Made by a program: the position numbers and the translations under genes. Below the pieces are notes generated by a model. It was not told where the DNA came from and ran no database searches. It was given only the letters and a program-made list of their open reading frames with translations. Of a DNA stretch of 64,000 nucleotides, positions 43,021 through 53,175 are shown piece by piece. The stretch is from an uncultured Pseudomonadota bacterium (lineage in GTDB: Bacteria; Myxococcota_A; Bradymonadia; Bradymonadales; Bradymonadaceae): positions 1 through 64,000 of the forward strand of contig CAJXPB010000011.1 in NCBI GenBank assembly GCA_913057905.1. The letters are read 5' to 3'. Positions within the stretch are counted from its first letter, which is position 1. Each line of letters starts with the position of its first letter.

Positions 43021-44739
43021 ATGCTCAGCCATCTGGTCATTCGTAATTTCGCCATCATCGAGCACCTGGAGATCCCCTTCGAGGAGGGCTACACCGTCTT
43101 CACCGGGGAGACGGGGGCCGGGAAGTCGATCATCATCGATGCCTTGAATCTGATCCTAGGGGGCCGTGCATCGACCGACGTGATCCGCACCGACGAAGAC
43201 GAGGCCGCCGTCGAGGGCATCTTCGAGCCGGACGGCGCTCGGCTGGAGCGCATCAACGAGAAGCTCGAGGCCCAGGGGATCGAGCCGTCGGACCAGTTGG
43301 TGGTGCGCCGGCGCGTGCGCCACAGCGGCCGCAACAAGGTCTTCATCAATGGCAGTCTGTCGACGGTCACGGCTCTGCGCGAGATCACCCGCGGGCTGGT
43401 CGACATCAGCGGCCAACACGAACACTACTCGCTTCTGGATGCCGACGGGCACATCGACCTGGTCGACAGCATCGGCGAGTTGGACGATGAGCGCCGACGG
43501 ATGAGCGAGGCCTACGGCGAGGTCAAGGAGCTACGCGACCGCCTGGAGCAGCTTCGAACCGACGTCCAGGAGCGGCTCAACCGCATCGACTTTCTGGAGT
43601 ATCAGCTCCAGGAGATCGACGAGGCCGGGCTGGCCGAAGGCGAAGAAGAGGAGCTCGACGAGGAGTTCAACCGGCTGAAGTACGCCGAAAAGATCGGCGA
43701 CTCGGCGCAAAAGGCCCTGCAGGTGACCTACGAGGGCAACCAGTCGGCCGCCGAACAGCTCTCGATCGCGGTCAAGGAGCTGCGCGGGGCTGCCCAGCAC
43801 GATGCGGAACTCGAGGCGCTCGTCGACGAGCTGGAGGAGGCCCGCATCGAGACCGAAGAGACGGCGATGGCCCTGCAGGACTACCTGTCGGACATCGAGG
43901 TCAATCCCGCCCGGCTCGACAAGGTCGTCGAGCGGATCGACCTGATCCAGCGGCTCAAACGCAAACACGGCGTCGAGTCGGTCAACGCGCTTCTGCAGAA
44001 GGCCGACGAGATGCGCCAGGAGGTCGATACTCTGCAAAACGCCGAGCAGCGCACCAAAGAGCTGGAGACCAAACTCGAGCAGGCCGAACGCGAGGCTTTT
44101 CAGGTGGCGCGGGAGCTGAGCCAGAAGCGCCGCGAGGCCGCCGCGTCGTTGCGCGAGCGCATCGAGGCGGAGTTGGCTGACCTGAGCATGGAGGACACCC
44201 GTTTTCTGGTCGACATCCGGCCCGGAGAGATGCCCCCGGAGGATGTCGACCTGGCCGGCGACGAGGACCGTGACGAGCGGTCGCTCACGCTATCGAAGAC
44301 GGGCTTCGACGATGTCGAGTTTTTGATCGCGCCCAACGTCGGCGAAGAGCCACGCCCCTTGGCCAAGATCGCCAGCGGCGGGGAGCTCTCGCGCATCATG
44401 CTCGCCATCAAATCGGTACTGATGGAGCGCGACTCCGTCGAGACCTACATCTTCGACGAGGTCGACGCCGGCATCGGCGGAAAGACGGCCGATGTCGTCG
44501 GCGAAAAGATCGCCCGGACCGCCGAGAGCCACCAGATCGTCTGCATCTCGCACCTGCCTCAAATAGCGAGTCGGGGAGACCACCACTATCACGTCGAAAA
44601 ACACCAGACCGACGGGCGCACCCAGTCGACGGTCCAGCGGCTGGACGACGATGAGCGGGTCGGCGAAGTCGCCCGGATGATCGGCGGTGAGGTCTCGAAC
44701 AAGACCCGCGATGCCGCACGCGAGATGCTCGAGCGCTGA
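43021..44739 (+). CDS. recN: DNA repair protein RecN
   Basis: RecN is an SMC-like ATPase that acts on double-strand breaks in recombination. The 572 residues are complete: Walker A GETGAGKS at 29-36, RRVRHSGRNKVFINGS, and GQHEHYSLLD, then a long coiled-coil hinge region (about 150-400). The ABC signature SGGELSRIMLAIKSVL starts at S452, followed by Walker B FDEVDAGIGG and the His switch ISHLPQIAS. The start MLSHLVIRNFAIIEHLEI is the normal RecN N-terminus although the ribosome site is weak. I found no LexA-like box upstream. A very strong terminator follows. Confidence 0.97.
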   Translation: MLSHLVIRNFAIIEHLEIPFEEGYTVFTGETGAGKSIIIDALNLILGGRASTDVIRTDEDEAAVEGIFEPDGARLERINEKLEAQGIEPSDQLVVRRRVRHSGRNKVFINGSLSTVTALREITRGLVDISGQHEHYSLLDADGHIDLVDSIGELDDERRRMSEAYGEVKELRDRLEQLRTDVQERLNRIDFLEYQLQEIDEAGLAEGEEEELDEEFNRLKYAEKIGDSAQKALQVTYEGNQSAAEQLSIAVKELRGAAQHDAELEALVDELEEARIETEETAMALQDYLSDIEVNPARLDKVVERIDLIQRLKRKHGVESVNALLQKADEMRQEVDTLQNAEQRTKELETKLEQAEREAFQVARELSQKRREAAASLRERIEAELADLSMEDTRFLVDIRPGEMPPEDVDLAGDEDRDERSLTLSKTGFDDVEFLIAPNVGEEPRPLAKIASGGELSRIMLAIKSVLMERDSVETYIFDEVDAGIGGKTADVVGEKIARTAESHQIVCISHLPQIASRGDHHYHVEKHQTDGRTQSTVQRLDDDERVGEVARMIGGEVSNKTRDAAREMLER

Positions 44740-44758
44740 ACGCTCCCGAACGTGACGA

Positions 44759-44797
44759 AAAAAGCCCCGCCGGCCATCGCGGCCGGCGGGGCTTTGC
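44759..44797. terminator. Bidirectional rho-independent terminator (recN / ahcY)
   Basis: A 15-bp perfect stem (AAAGCCCCGCCGGCC with GGCCGGCGGGGCTTT) around an ATCGC loop, preceded by an A-run on the plus strand and with TTT at the stem end. It lies between the converging recN and ahcY genes and can stop both. Confidence 0.9.
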
Positions 44798-44823
44798 CGT
44801 GTCAGATCGACCGAATCAGCCAA

Positions 44824-46338
44824 TCAGTAGCGGTAGTAGTCCGGCTTGTAGGGACCGTCCTTCGGAAGGCCGAGGTATTCGGCCTGCTCGTCGGTCAGCT
44901 CGGTGAGGTTGGCGCCCAGGTGGTCCAGGTGCAGGCGGGCGACCTCTTCGTCCAGCTCCATCGGGAGCATGTGGACGTCCAGGTCGTACTCCTCGATATT
45001 GTTGTGGAGTTCCATCTGGGCGAGGACCTGGTTGGTGAACGAAGCGGACATCACGAAGCTGGGGTGCCCCGTGGCGCAGCCCAGGTTCACCAGGCGGCCT
45101 TCGGCGAGGACGATGATGCTGTGGCCATCCTCGAAGGTCCACTCGTGGACCTGCGGCTTGATCTGGGTCTTCTCGACCTCGCCGCGCTCACGCATCTCTT
45201 CGAGGCCGGCCATCTCGATCTCGGTGTCGAAGTGGCCGATGTTGCAGACGATGGCACCGTCTTTCATCCGACTCATGTGGTCGGCCGTGATGACATCGAC
45301 GTTGCCGGTGGCGGTGACGTAGATGTCGAAGTTCTGCTCGATCGCCTCTTCGACGGTGATGACCTCGTGGCCGTGCATCGAGGCCTGCAGGGCGCAGATC
45401 GGGTCGATCTCGCTGATCGAGACCTTCGCCTTCTGGCCTTCCAGAGACTGGACCGAGCCCTTGCCGACGTCTCCGTAGCCGCACACGAGAGCGCGCTTGC
45501 CGGAGATCATGTTGTCGGTGGCGCGGTTCAGCGCATCGATCAACGAGTGTCGGCACCCGTAGATGTTGTCGAACTTCGACTTGGTGACCGAATCGTTGAC
45601 GTTGATGGCCGGGAACTGAAGCGTGCCTTCTTCGACCCGCTCGTACAGGCGGTGGACGCCGGTGGTCGTCTCTTCGCTGACGCCCTCGATGTTCGGGACG
45701 CGGTCCGACCAGTAGTTGCCGTCGATGTCGGCCAGGTCACGCAGAAGGTGGTAGACCGTCTTCAGCTCCGGGTTCGGCGCCTCGGAGGGTTCCGGCCATT
45801 CGCCTTCCTGCTCGAATTCGTAGCCGAGGTGAGCCAGCAACGTGGCGTCGCCGCCGTCGTCGAGGATCATCGTCGGATTGCCCTCTTCCGGCCAGTTCAT
45901 GGCCTGGAAGCAGCACCACCAGTACTCCTCGACACTCTCGCCCTCCCAGGCGTAGACCGGAACGCCCTGCGGGTCGTCCGGGGTGCCGTCGGGTCCGACG
46001 GCCACGGCGGCAGCCGCTTCGTCCTGAGTCGAAAAGACATTGCAAGAGGCCCAGCGCACGTCGGCGCCCAGGGCGGTCAGTGTTTCGATGAGCACCGCGG
46101 TCTGCACGGTCATGTGCAGCGAACCGCTGATGCGAGCGCCTTCGAGCGGCTTCTCGTCACGGTACTTCTCACGGGTGGCCATCAGGCCGGGCATCTCGCG
46201 CTCGGCCAGCTCGATCTGTTTGCGGCCGCGGCGGACCGTCTCTTCATCGAGGTCTTTGACCTTAAAGGGGGCATCGGAGAAGAGTTGAAGCCCCGTGTCC
46301 ATGAACGTATCAGAAATATCAACGACAGACGTTGTCAT
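44824..46338 (-). CDS. ahcY: Adenosylhomocysteinase (SAH hydrolase)
   Basis: AhcY splits S-adenosylhomocysteine to adenosine and homocysteine with tightly bound NAD, keeping methyl transfer going. At 504 residues it has the extra loop of most bacterial forms. Visible marks: [36 protein letters not shown], the NAD motif [10 protein letters not shown] at about 286-295, and the C-terminal PDYYRY. ATG 46338 follows GAGG; the longer open frame is not conserved sequence. I looked for an SAH riboswitch in 46339-46543 and did not see its conserved core. Confidence 0.97.
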   Translation of the reverse strand: MTTSVVDISDTFMDTGLQLFSDAPFKVKDLDEETVRRGRKQIELAEREMPGLMATREKYRDEKPLEGARISGSLHMTVQTAVLIETLTALGADVRWASCNVFSTQDEAAAAVAVGPDGTPDDPQGVPVYAWEGESVEEYWWCCFQAMNWPEEGNPTMILDDGGDATLLAHLGYEFEQEGEWPEPSEAPNPELKTVYHLLRDLADIDGNYWSDRVPNIEGVSEETTTGVHRLYERVEEGTLQFPAINVNDSVTKSKFDNIYGCRHSLIDALNRATDNMISGKRALVCGYGDVGKGSVQSLEGQKAKVSISEIDPICALQASMHGHEVITVEEAIEQNFDIYVTATGNVDVITADHMSRMKDGAIVCNIGHFDTEIEMAGLEEMRERGEVEKTQIKPQVHEWTFEDGHSIIVLAEGRLVNLGCATGHPSFVMSASFTNQVLAQMELHNNIEEYDLDVHMLPMELDEEVARLHLDHLGANLTELTDEQAEYLGLPKDGPYKPDYYRY

Positions 46339-46543
46339 CGTCGTCCTCGTTTGGTTCGAAAGTGAAATCGGAGCAAGCGTCTTAAACGCAAGCTGCGGGT
46401 TAGATGAGCGAGGCGGCAGATCGACGCGCGCCGACCTCGAATTGGATGTCTCACGCGAGGGCATAGCGATTCTCGCCCGATAGATCAATCCCCACGACGG
46501 GCCGACTTTCAAGGGTAGCATCGAGCAGACGCGACGTCCGCGG

Positions 46544-47521
46544 TCAGTCGCTGCCGAGGAAGTCGACCTCGAAGGACTCGCCGAGCTGTTTGAGCAGGTG
46601 TGTGCGGAAGCGTTCTCGGATCTGGACTTCGACCTGGCGGATGCGCTCCTTGGAGACGCCCCAGTCGGCGCCGAGCTCCACCAGAGCCTTGCCGTCTTCG
46701 GCGATCATACGTTCGAACCAGATCGCCCGGTCACGCTCTTCGTCGAGCTGCTCGCCGAAGGACTTGATGGCCTCGCTGAGCCGCCGGGTGGAGTCCAGGT
46801 CGATGAAGGCATCCTCGGGGTCGACCCCCTGGGCTTCCATCAGATCCCCGATCGTCGTGTCCTCGTGGCCCGGTGCCGGAGCATCCAGCGAAATCGGCGG
46901 CGCGTCGATCTGCGCGGAGACGCGCACGACCTCGTCCTCGTCGACATCCAGGTACTCGGCTACAAGATCGGGCGTCGGGTCGTGGCCCTGCCGAATCAAT
47001 TCGCGCCGTGCTTTTTTGAGGTTGTAAAAGAGCTTGCGGCCGGCCCGAGAGCTGCCGATCTTGACCGGGTGCGTGTGATTCATCAGGTAATTCAGAATCA
47101 TCGCCCGGACCCAGTACTGGGCGTAACTCGTGAATTTGACGCCGCGGTACGGGTCGTATCGGGTGATCGCCTCGGACAACCCGACGTTGCCCTCCTGGAT
47201 CAGTTCCATCAGGTTGGTCCAGTTTCGCTGGTATTCCCGGGCGATCTTGACGACCAGCCGAAGGTTCGTCAGCACCAGCATTCTGCCGGCATTCAAGTCG
47301 TTGTTCTCGACGTACTGCTCGGCCAGCTTTTGCTGTTGGTCGGCGGGCAGCGGCTCGATGAAGTTCAGCCGCGCCAGGTATGCTGACAGCGGGTCCGAGT
47401 CGGCCGTCAGCTCGAGCTCGGGCCCCTTGCGCAAAAGCGGGAGGCTGAGGTCGCCAAACAGCGCCATCGTGGCCTCGACACCCGGTTCTTTGTGGCTGAT
47501 CTGCTCTGCTTGTGCATTCAT
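46544..47521 (-). CDS. RpoH-like sigma-70 family factor
   Basis: A 325-residue sigma factor with region 1.2/2 ([53 protein letters not shown]) and region 4 ([20 protein letters not shown]). The segment after region 2 contains [12 protein letters not shown], close to the QRKLFFNLR box that marks RpoH heat-shock sigma factors. An RpoH-like role is therefore likely, although HSPs are not encoded nearby. ATG 47521 is the better start by alignment to the family; GTG 47569 is possible. Neither has a strong ribosome site. Confidence 0.88.
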   Translation of the reverse strand: MNAQAEQISHKEPGVEATMALFGDLSLPLLRKGPELELTADSDPLSAYLARLNFIEPLPADQQQKLAEQYVENNDLNAGRMLVLTNLRLVVKIAREYQRNWTNLMELIQEGNVGLSEAITRYDPYRGVKFTSYAQYWVRAMILNYLMNHTHPVKIGSSRAGRKLFYNLKKARRELIRQGHDPTPDLVAEYLDVDEDEVVRVSAQIDAPPISLDAPAPGHEDTTIGDLMEAQGVDPEDAFIDLDSTRRLSEAIKSFGEQLDEERDRAIWFERMIAEDGKALVELGADWGVSKERIRQVEVQIRERFRTHLLKQLGESFEVDFLGSD

Positions 47522-47643
47522 ACGGCCAGGTTCCGTCGTCGAAGGTATTTTGAGGTCCTCTGCCGGCACGGTACCACGGTATCGGCGCCGGAGACATTGA
47601 TACAGGAACAGAGAACGTCCCCAGAAACAGGATTGTTCCTCTC

Positions 47644-48534
47644 TCAGTTGAGGTAGCCTTCCAGCGACACCGCGATGGTGAAGCGACTCGTGTCGGTGAC
47701 GTCCATGCGGCCGCCGACATCGACGCCGAACTTCGAGTGCTTGAAGCCGAGTCCCAGCGACACGTTGTGGGCCTCGGTCAGGGTGCGGTGCTCGTAGCCG
47801 GCTCGGATCGGGACGGGCCCGGCCAGCACCTCGCCGCCGAACTGATACTCCATGTTTACCGTATCGGGCTCGGAGGTGAAGTCGGCCTCGACGTCACCGC
47901 TGATCATGAAGTTGGTGGCATCGCCGTACGAGATCCCGCCCGCCAGCATCTGCGGGGCGATCCCGCCGCAACGCTGTGGGTTGTCGCAGACATCGATCAT
48001 GTTTTTGCCCGACACGCCGATTCGAAAGTTGTCGACTGGTTCGACGATGATCCCGGCATCGAGGGTAAAGTGGTTGACAACCTGGGTATTGCCGGAATCG
48101 AGGACCAAATATCGGCCGCCCAATCCAAAGGAGATCTTGTTTTTGAGGATGGGTACGGCCAGCCCCAGGCGAATGTCGTGGCCCTGGGGGTCGGCATCCT
48201 CAAGGCCGAAGATATAGCTGTAGCCGGCGCCGGCAGCCACGTTTGGATTGGTCTTACTGTCGACGACCGAGGCGTTGATGATGTGGCCGGTGGGCGTGAA
48301 CTCGTAGTTGGCCGCCAGTCCGTACATTTTCGCCAGCGCGATGCCCGATGGGTTGTGGTACAGCCCCACCGGACCGGTGCCCACCGAGGTAAAGGCGCCA
48401 CCCAGGCCAGTCGGGCGCGACCCCTCGATGAAGTCGGCGGGATCCTGGTTGGTGGGATCCTGGGCGGATGCCGTCGATGCGGCCCCTATCACGAGAGCGA
48501 CGACGGCGAGCACGGCGATGCGTTTGAAGTCCAC
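47644..48534 (-). CDS. PorV/FadL-like outer-membrane protein
   Basis: A 296-residue exported protein with signal segment IAVLAVVALVIGAASTASAQ. Following DFIEGSRPTGLGGAFTSVGTGPVGLYHNPSG, a motif typical of the PorV/PorQ and FadL-like barrels, the protein continues as beta strands to the end. One C-x-C-like pair (CDNPQRCGG) could form a disulfide in a loop. It is predicted to be a 14-stranded outer-membrane barrel; the transported substrate is unknown. It follows thiO by 57 bp on the same strand. Confidence 0.85.
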   Translation of the reverse strand: MDFKRIAVLAVVALVIGAASTASAQDPTNQDPADFIEGSRPTGLGGAFTSVGTGPVGLYHNPSGIALAKMYGLAANYEFTPTGHIINASVVDSKTNPNVAAGAGYSYIFGLEDADPQGHDIRLGLAVPILKNKISFGLGGRYLVLDSGNTQVVNHFTLDAGIIVEPVDNFRIGVSGKNMIDVCDNPQRCGGIAPQMLAGGISYGDATNFMISGDVEADFTSEPDTVNMEYQFGGEVLAGPVPIRAGYEHRTLTEAHNVSLGLGFKHSKFGVDVGGRMDVTDTSRFTIAVSLEGYLN

Positions 48535-48591
48535 GATGAGATCGACCTCCAGTCGGGTAGTGTGCGTCGGGGGACCCCGCGTGGCAGGGTC

Positions 48592-49728
48592 CTACAGCGA
48601 GTCCTCGTTCGGTGCAAACTTCGCGATCACGTCGGGCATCGATCCGGTCAAGATCGCCTCCGAGACGGCCCGGGCGGTGACCGGGGTCATCAGGATGCCG
48701 TTTCGCCCGTGGCCGGTGGCGATCCATAGCCCGTCGATCGAGTCGACGGGTCCTAACACCGGTCTATTGTCGAGTGTCACGGGCCGAAACCCGGTCCATG
48801 TGCGCAGAAGGTGCTCGTCGTAGATGCCCGGCACGGCGCGCCATGCCCCCCGAAGCAGCTCGTAGATGCCGCCGGCCGTCGGCGTGGTATCGAAGCCGCG
48901 CTCTTCGCTGGTGGCTCCGACGACGATGCGCCCGTCGCTCTTGGGCGCCAAGTACACGTTTGGCCGGGTCTGCTGCGGCACCCGAACCACGTGGTCGACC
49001 ACCGAGGGATCGCCGCGGTCACATTCGAGCATCTCGCCGCGCACCGGTCGGACGTGGGGCAACACGCCGTCGGGGAGACCCTCGATGTCCGGAGTCCACG
49101 CCCCGGCGGCGACAACCACCTTCGATGCGGTCATCCGCTCCCCGCCGGCCAGTTCGACGCCTTCGACGCTGTCGTATTCAGTCTCGACCCGCTCGACTTC
49201 GGCCTCTTCGACCAACGTGCCGCCGGCTCGCTCAAACGCCTGCGCCATCGCGTCGACGAGCCGTCCCGGGTCGACCTGATGGTCGCCCGGACAAAAGAGT
49301 CCACCGCGGATGTTCGGCGACAGACCGGGCTCGCGCTCGCGGGCCTCATCGGGCGTCATGCCGTGAGCCTCGAGCCCGAGTTCATCGTGGTAGCGGTGGA
49401 TGCGATCCAGGGCCTCGGCCTCGTCGCGGTCGATGGCCACGATGATGGTGCCGGTGGTCTGGTAGTCGACGTCGACGCCGCTCGCTTCTTCGAGCTCCGC
49501 GACAAAATCCGCGTACATTTCCAGACTGGCCAGCTCCAACTCCAGGCGGTCGTCTTCCTCGAATTCCACCTCGGAGACCGGCGCCAACATCCCAGCGGCT
49601 GCGGTGCTCGCGCCCGAACCGACGGTGTCGCGCTCGACGATGGCGACGTCCATGCCTCGCTCGGCGAGTTGCCATCCGATGCCCAGGCCGGCGACGCCGG
49701 CTCCGATGATGATCGTCTCGTGGTCCAT
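48592..49728 (-). CDS. thiO: Glycine oxidase ThiO
   Basis: ThiO oxidises glycine to iminoglycine for the thiazole part of thiamin. The 378 residues fit the DAO/ThiO family: FAD motif GAGVAGLG at 9-16, then ERDTVGSGASTAAAGMLAP, the typical ThiO start. PVRGEML and RTWTGFRPVTLDNRPVLGPV followed by WIATGHGRNGILMTP close the fold. Other D-amino-acid oxidases share these, so substrate is not fully certain, and no thiS/thiG gene lies nearby. A small membrane-protein gene ends 6 bp upstream. Confidence 0.85.
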   Translation of the reverse strand: MDHETIIIGAGVAGLGIGWQLAERGMDVAIVERDTVGSGASTAAAGMLAPVSEVEFEEDDRLELELASLEMYADFVAELEEASGVDVDYQTTGTIIVAIDRDEAEALDRIHRYHDELGLEAHGMTPDEAREREPGLSPNIRGGLFCPGDHQVDPGRLVDAMAQAFERAGGTLVEEAEVERVETEYDSVEGVELAGGERMTASKVVVAAGAWTPDIEGLPDGVLPHVRPVRGEMLECDRGDPSVVDHVVRVPQQTRPNVYLAPKSDGRIVVGATSEERGFDTTPTAGGIYELLRGAWRAVPGIYDEHLLRTWTGFRPVTLDNRPVLGPVDSIDGLWIATGHGRNGILMTPVTARAVSEAILTGSMPDVIAKFAPNEDSL

Positions 49729-49734
49729 TGGGAG

Positions 49735-49920
49735 TCAGACCGGGAGGAGTCCAGGAAAGAAGTAGGTCGTCGCGGCTGCGATCAGCGCACACAACCCCGC
49801 CACCATCACCAATCGCGCCACCACCGACAGAAAGCAGCCGGCGACCTTCGACAGCAGGCCCGCGCTCAGCAGCGCGGCGGCCAGAAGGACGAGTTCGATT
49901 GGACTCAAGGGGATTGGCAT
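49735..49920 (-). CDS. Small two-span membrane protein (61 aa)
   Basis: The frame from ATG 49920 encodes two hydrophobic segments: SPIELVLLAAALLSAGLLSK and, after AGCFLS, VVARLVMVAGLCALIAAATT. It ends just before thiO on the same strand. The ribosome site is weak, but the base composition and the hydrophobic pattern favour a real gene. A longer open frame upstream crosses the hairpin at 49946-49968 and is unlikely. Confidence 0.5.
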   Translation of the reverse strand: MPIPLSPIELVLLAAALLSAGLLSKVAGCFLSVVARLVMVAGLCALIAAATTYFFPGLLPV

Positions 49921-49945
49921 ACACAGGCTTGCAGAGGGAACACAG

Positions 49946-49968
49946 CCGGGCGACCCAGCGTCGCCTGG
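49946..49968 (-). terminator. Candidate terminator after dnaE2
   Basis: CCGGGCGAC pairs with GTCGCCTGG around CCAGC: nine pairs with one G-U. It lies 39 bp downstream of the dnaE2 stop on the minus strand. No T-run is present. Confidence 0.45.
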
Positions 49969-50006
49969 AACAATGTAGCCCTGACCCCGGTCTATTTCCA
50001 GAAATC

Positions 50007-53000
50007 TCAATGAAAGTCGTGGCTGCCGCCGTGTTCTGGCTGGACAGTCATGTCGGGCCGCCACAGCGACTCGACGATCAGGTGGGTGATGCCGCGCGCC
50101 TGGTCGCCCTCGCCGGTCTGGATCTCGCCGGTGACGCCCAGGAAGTGCTGGGTCTTTGCGATCGTCTCGTAGCGGGCGTAGACGTCGGGCCACAGCACCA
50201 GATTGGCAAATCCGGTCTCGTCCTCCAGCGTCATGAAGACGACGCCCGAGCCCGTGGAGGGGCGCTGCCGGCAGATGACCAGCCCGGCGTAGTGCATGCG
50301 AATGCCGTCCTGGGCCGAGGCGACCTCCTCGGCGGTCGGCAGGCCCATCTGGTCGAGTCGCTCACGTAACGGCTCCAACGGGTGGCCGCGCGGGCTGTGC
50401 TGGGTGGTTCGGTAGTCCCAGTTAATGACCTCGAAGTCGCGCAGGCCCCTGAGCGCCGGGCGCTTTTCGTCGACGACATCGCGAAGCTCGAGCGGCAATT
50501 CCGGGGTGCGCACCAGCCCGCGGCCCAGCCAGATCGCCTCGCGGCGTGTCAGCTCGAAGCCATCGAAGGCGCCGGCCTCTGCCAGGGTGTCGACGTCGCC
50601 CTCTCCCAATCCAGTGCGGCGCAGAAAGTCCTCCAGCCCTTTGAAGGGGCGACGTTTGCGAGCCTCCTCAACGCGCTCCCAGGCATCCTCGCGCAATCCC
50701 TTCACGAATCTGGCGCCCATGCGCAGCGCGGGCATCTCGGCCCCGTCGACCGGCTCCATGGTGCAATCCCAGCGGCTCTCGGTGACGTCGACCGGGCGGA
50801 CCTCCACGTCGTGGCGGCGGGCATCCTCGACGATGGTCGCCGGCGAGTAAAAGCCCATGGGCTGGGAGTTCAGGAGCCCGCAGGCAAAGACCGCCGGGTA
50901 GTGGCATTTGATGTACGAGGTGGCGTAGCTGATCAGCGCAAAGCTGGCGGCGTGGCTTTCGGGAAACCCGTAGGAGCCGAAGCCGCGGATCTGCTCGAAG
51001 ACGCGCTCGGCGTACTGCTGCTCGATCCCCTTCTCCAACATCCGCTCGATCATCTGCTCGCGGTGGCGCTCCATACGGCCATCCTCGCGCCAGGCCCCCA
51101 TGTCGCGGCGCAACTGGTCAGCCTCGCCGGGGGTGTAGTCGGCGGCGACGACGGCGAGTTTCATGACCTGTTCCTGAAACAGCGGGACGCCCAGGGTCTT
51201 CTTGAGCACCGGCTCCAGCGACGGGTGCGGATAGGTGACCGGCTCCTCCCCGGCGCGGCGCTTTAGATACGGGTGGACCATCTCCCCCGTAATAGGTCCA
51301 GGGCGCACGATGCTGACCTCGACGACCAGGTCGTAGTAGTGACGCGGCTTGAGCCGAGGCAGCATCGACATCTGGGCGCGACTCTCGATCTGGAAGACAC
51401 CGACGGTGTCGGCCTCGCAGATCATGTCGTAGGTCGCCTCGTCGTCGGCCGGGATGGTGTCCATCGACAGCGACCGGCCGTAGTGCTCGTCGATGAGGTC
51501 GAAGCAGCGGTGCAACTGACTGAGCGCCCCCAGCCCCAGCAGGTCGACCTTGAAGAGGTTCATCTCCTCGACGTCGTATTTGTCCCACTGGATGACCGTG
51601 CGGTCCTCCATGCTGCCGTTTTCGATGGGGACGATCTCGCAGACCGGCTCGGCCCCCAGCACGAATCCGCCGGGATGGATCGACAGGTGGCGCGGAAACT
51701 CCAGGATCTGGCCGGTGAAGTAGAGCAACTGACGATGGGCGTCGGCCTGGGGATCCAGCCCCGCTTTTTCCAGAAGCTCGGTGCCCGGGCCATCCTCGTA
51801 GCTTGAGCGGCCGACCATCTTGGCCATGCGGTCCAGCGAGGTGGCCGGGATGTCCAGCGCCTTGCCGATGTCGCGGATCGCCGACTTGGGCCGATACCGA
51901 ATGACGTTGGCGACCATGGCGGCGCGCTCGCGACCGTAGGATTCGTAGACCCACTGGATGACCTCCTCGCGGCGGTCGTGCTCGATGTCCAGGTCGATGT
52001 CGGGCGGTTCGTTGCGCTCCTCGGAGATAAACCGCTCGAACAGAAGGTCCATGCGCACGGGATCGACAGCGGTGATCCCCAGACAGTAGCAGACCGCCGA
52101 ATTGGCGGCCGACCCGCGGCCCTGACACAGAATGTCGTGGGCGTCGCAGTAGTCGACGATCTCTTTCATGCCCAGGAAGTAGCCGCAGTATTCGAGCCGC
52201 TCGATCAGCTCGAGTTCGTCTTCGAGCTGCCGGCGCACATCGTCCGGGATGCCTCCGTCGTAGCGCTCCCGGGCGCCCTGAAGCGTCAGCGCGCGAAGCC
52301 GGTCGGCCGAGGTCTCGCCGTCGTCGAGGTCCTGGGAGGGGTAGCGGTAGTGGATGTCGCCGAGCTCAAAGCTGCATCTACCGGCAACCTCCTGGGTACG
52401 CTCCACCGCCAGCGGTAGGTCGCTGTACAGATCGGCAAAGGCGTCGGCGGCCTTCAGGTCGTGTTCGGCATTGGGATGGGTGAATTCGCTGGCCTCATGG
52501 ATGGTGACCCCGTGATCGATGCAGGTCAGCAGATCCTGCAGCGGCCGGCGCGTCTGGCTGTGGTAGAGAACCTCCGGGGCGGCCACGAGCGGCAACTGAC
52601 GATCCCGCGCTCGATGGCGCACCCGGGATTCGCGCTCCAGATCCTCGGGCGTACGATGCCGGCTGACCATCGCGTAGAGCCGGTCGCCGAAGGCGTCGGA
52701 CAGCCGCTCGGCCACCGACGCAAAGCCCGGCCCCGGCCGGCGCGCATCGTCCTCATCTTCGGCTCGGCCGATGAGACTCCCCGGCCCGCCCCACAGGCCG
52801 ATCAAACCCGCGGCGTGTTCGCAGACCTCTCCCCAGGTGACTCGGGAGCTCCCCTTCTCCAGGCGGCGCTGCCCCACGGTCAAAAGCCGACACAGATTCG
52901 CCCACCCGTCGCGGTGCATTGCGTACAGATTGATGGTGGTCGCGCGCTCCAGTGTCTGACCGACGGTGACCTGAGCGCCCAGGATCAGATCGACGTCCAG

Positions 53001-53171
53001 CTCCTTCGCCTCTTTGCCCGCCTGGACCACGCCGTAGACGCCGTCGCGGTCGCACAGACCCATCGCCTCGAGTCCCAGCTCATCGCAGGCGGCCACAAGT
53101 TCGCCGGGATGGCTGGCCCCCTCCAAGAACGAGAAGTTCGATTTGCAGAAAAGCGGCACGTAGGTGTCCAT
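50007..53171 (-). CDS. dnaE2: Error-prone DNA polymerase DnaE2 (ImuC)
   Basis: DnaE2 is the polymerase of the ImuA-ImuB-DnaE2 mutasome, which copies damaged DNA and causes SOS mutagenesis. At 1054 residues it has the usual length. The PHP domain begins at YVPLFCKSNFSFLEGASHPG. Catalytic aspartates are in PPDIDLDIEHDRREEVIQ (about residues 387-391) and FKVDLLGLGALS (about 543). The end has an OB fold (YAGLVICRQRPSTGSGVVFM) that ends in DMTVQPEHGGSHDFH, the DnaE2 signature. ATG 53171 lies 4 bp after the imuB stop with GGAG 8 bp upstream, so the genes are translated together. Confidence 0.96.
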   Translation of the reverse strand: MDTYVPLFCKSNFSFLEGASHPGELVAACDELGLEAMGLCDRDGVYGVVQAGKEAKELDVDLILGAQVTVGQTLERATTINLYAMHRDGWANLCRLLTVGQRRLEKGSSRVTWGEVCEHAAGLIGLWGGPGSLIGRAEDEDDARRPGPGFASVAERLSDAFGDRLYAMVSRHRTPEDLERESRVRHRARDRQLPLVAAPEVLYHSQTRRPLQDLLTCIDHGVTIHEASEFTHPNAEHDLKAADAFADLYSDLPLAVERTQEVAGRCSFELGDIHYRYPSQDLDDGETSADRLRALTLQGARERYDGGIPDDVRRQLEDELELIERLEYCGYFLGMKEIVDYCDAHDILCQGRGSAANSAVCYCLGITAVDPVRMDLLFERFISEERNEPPDIDLDIEHDRREEVIQWVYESYGRERAAMVANVIRYRPKSAIRDIGKALDIPATSLDRMAKMVGRSSYEDGPGTELLEKAGLDPQADAHRQLLYFTGQILEFPRHLSIHPGGFVLGAEPVCEIVPIENGSMEDRTVIQWDKYDVEEMNLFKVDLLGLGALSQLHRCFDLIDEHYGRSLSMDTIPADDEATYDMICEADTVGVFQIESRAQMSMLPRLKPRHYYDLVVEVSIVRPGPITGEMVHPYLKRRAGEEPVTYPHPSLEPVLKKTLGVPLFQEQVMKLAVVAADYTPGEADQLRRDMGAWREDGRMERHREQMIERMLEKGIEQQYAERVFEQIRGFGSYGFPESHAASFALISYATSYIKCHYPAVFACGLLNSQPMGFYSPATIVEDARRHDVEVRPVDVTESRWDCTMEPVDGAEMPALRMGARFVKGLREDAWERVEEARKRRPFKGLEDFLRRTGLGEGDVDTLAEAGAFDGFELTRREAIWLGRGLVRTPELPLELRDVVDEKRPALRGLRDFEVINWDYRTTQHSPRGHPLEPLRERLDQMGLPTAEEVASAQDGIRMHYAGLVICRQRPSTGSGVVFMTLEDETGFANLVLWPDVYARYETIAKTQHFLGVTGEIQTGEGDQARGITHLIVESLWRPDMTVQPEHGGSHDFH

Positions 53172-53175
53172 GGCA

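Noticed and set aside
44752..46365. Long plus-strand open frame opposite ahcY
   Set aside because: Antisense to a universally conserved enzyme and it starts inside the recN/ahcY terminator.
46339..46543. Possible SAH riboswitch before ahcY
   Set aside because: I could not find the conserved SAH-riboswitch core or a convincing pseudoknot; only a short imperfect stem near 46374-46394.
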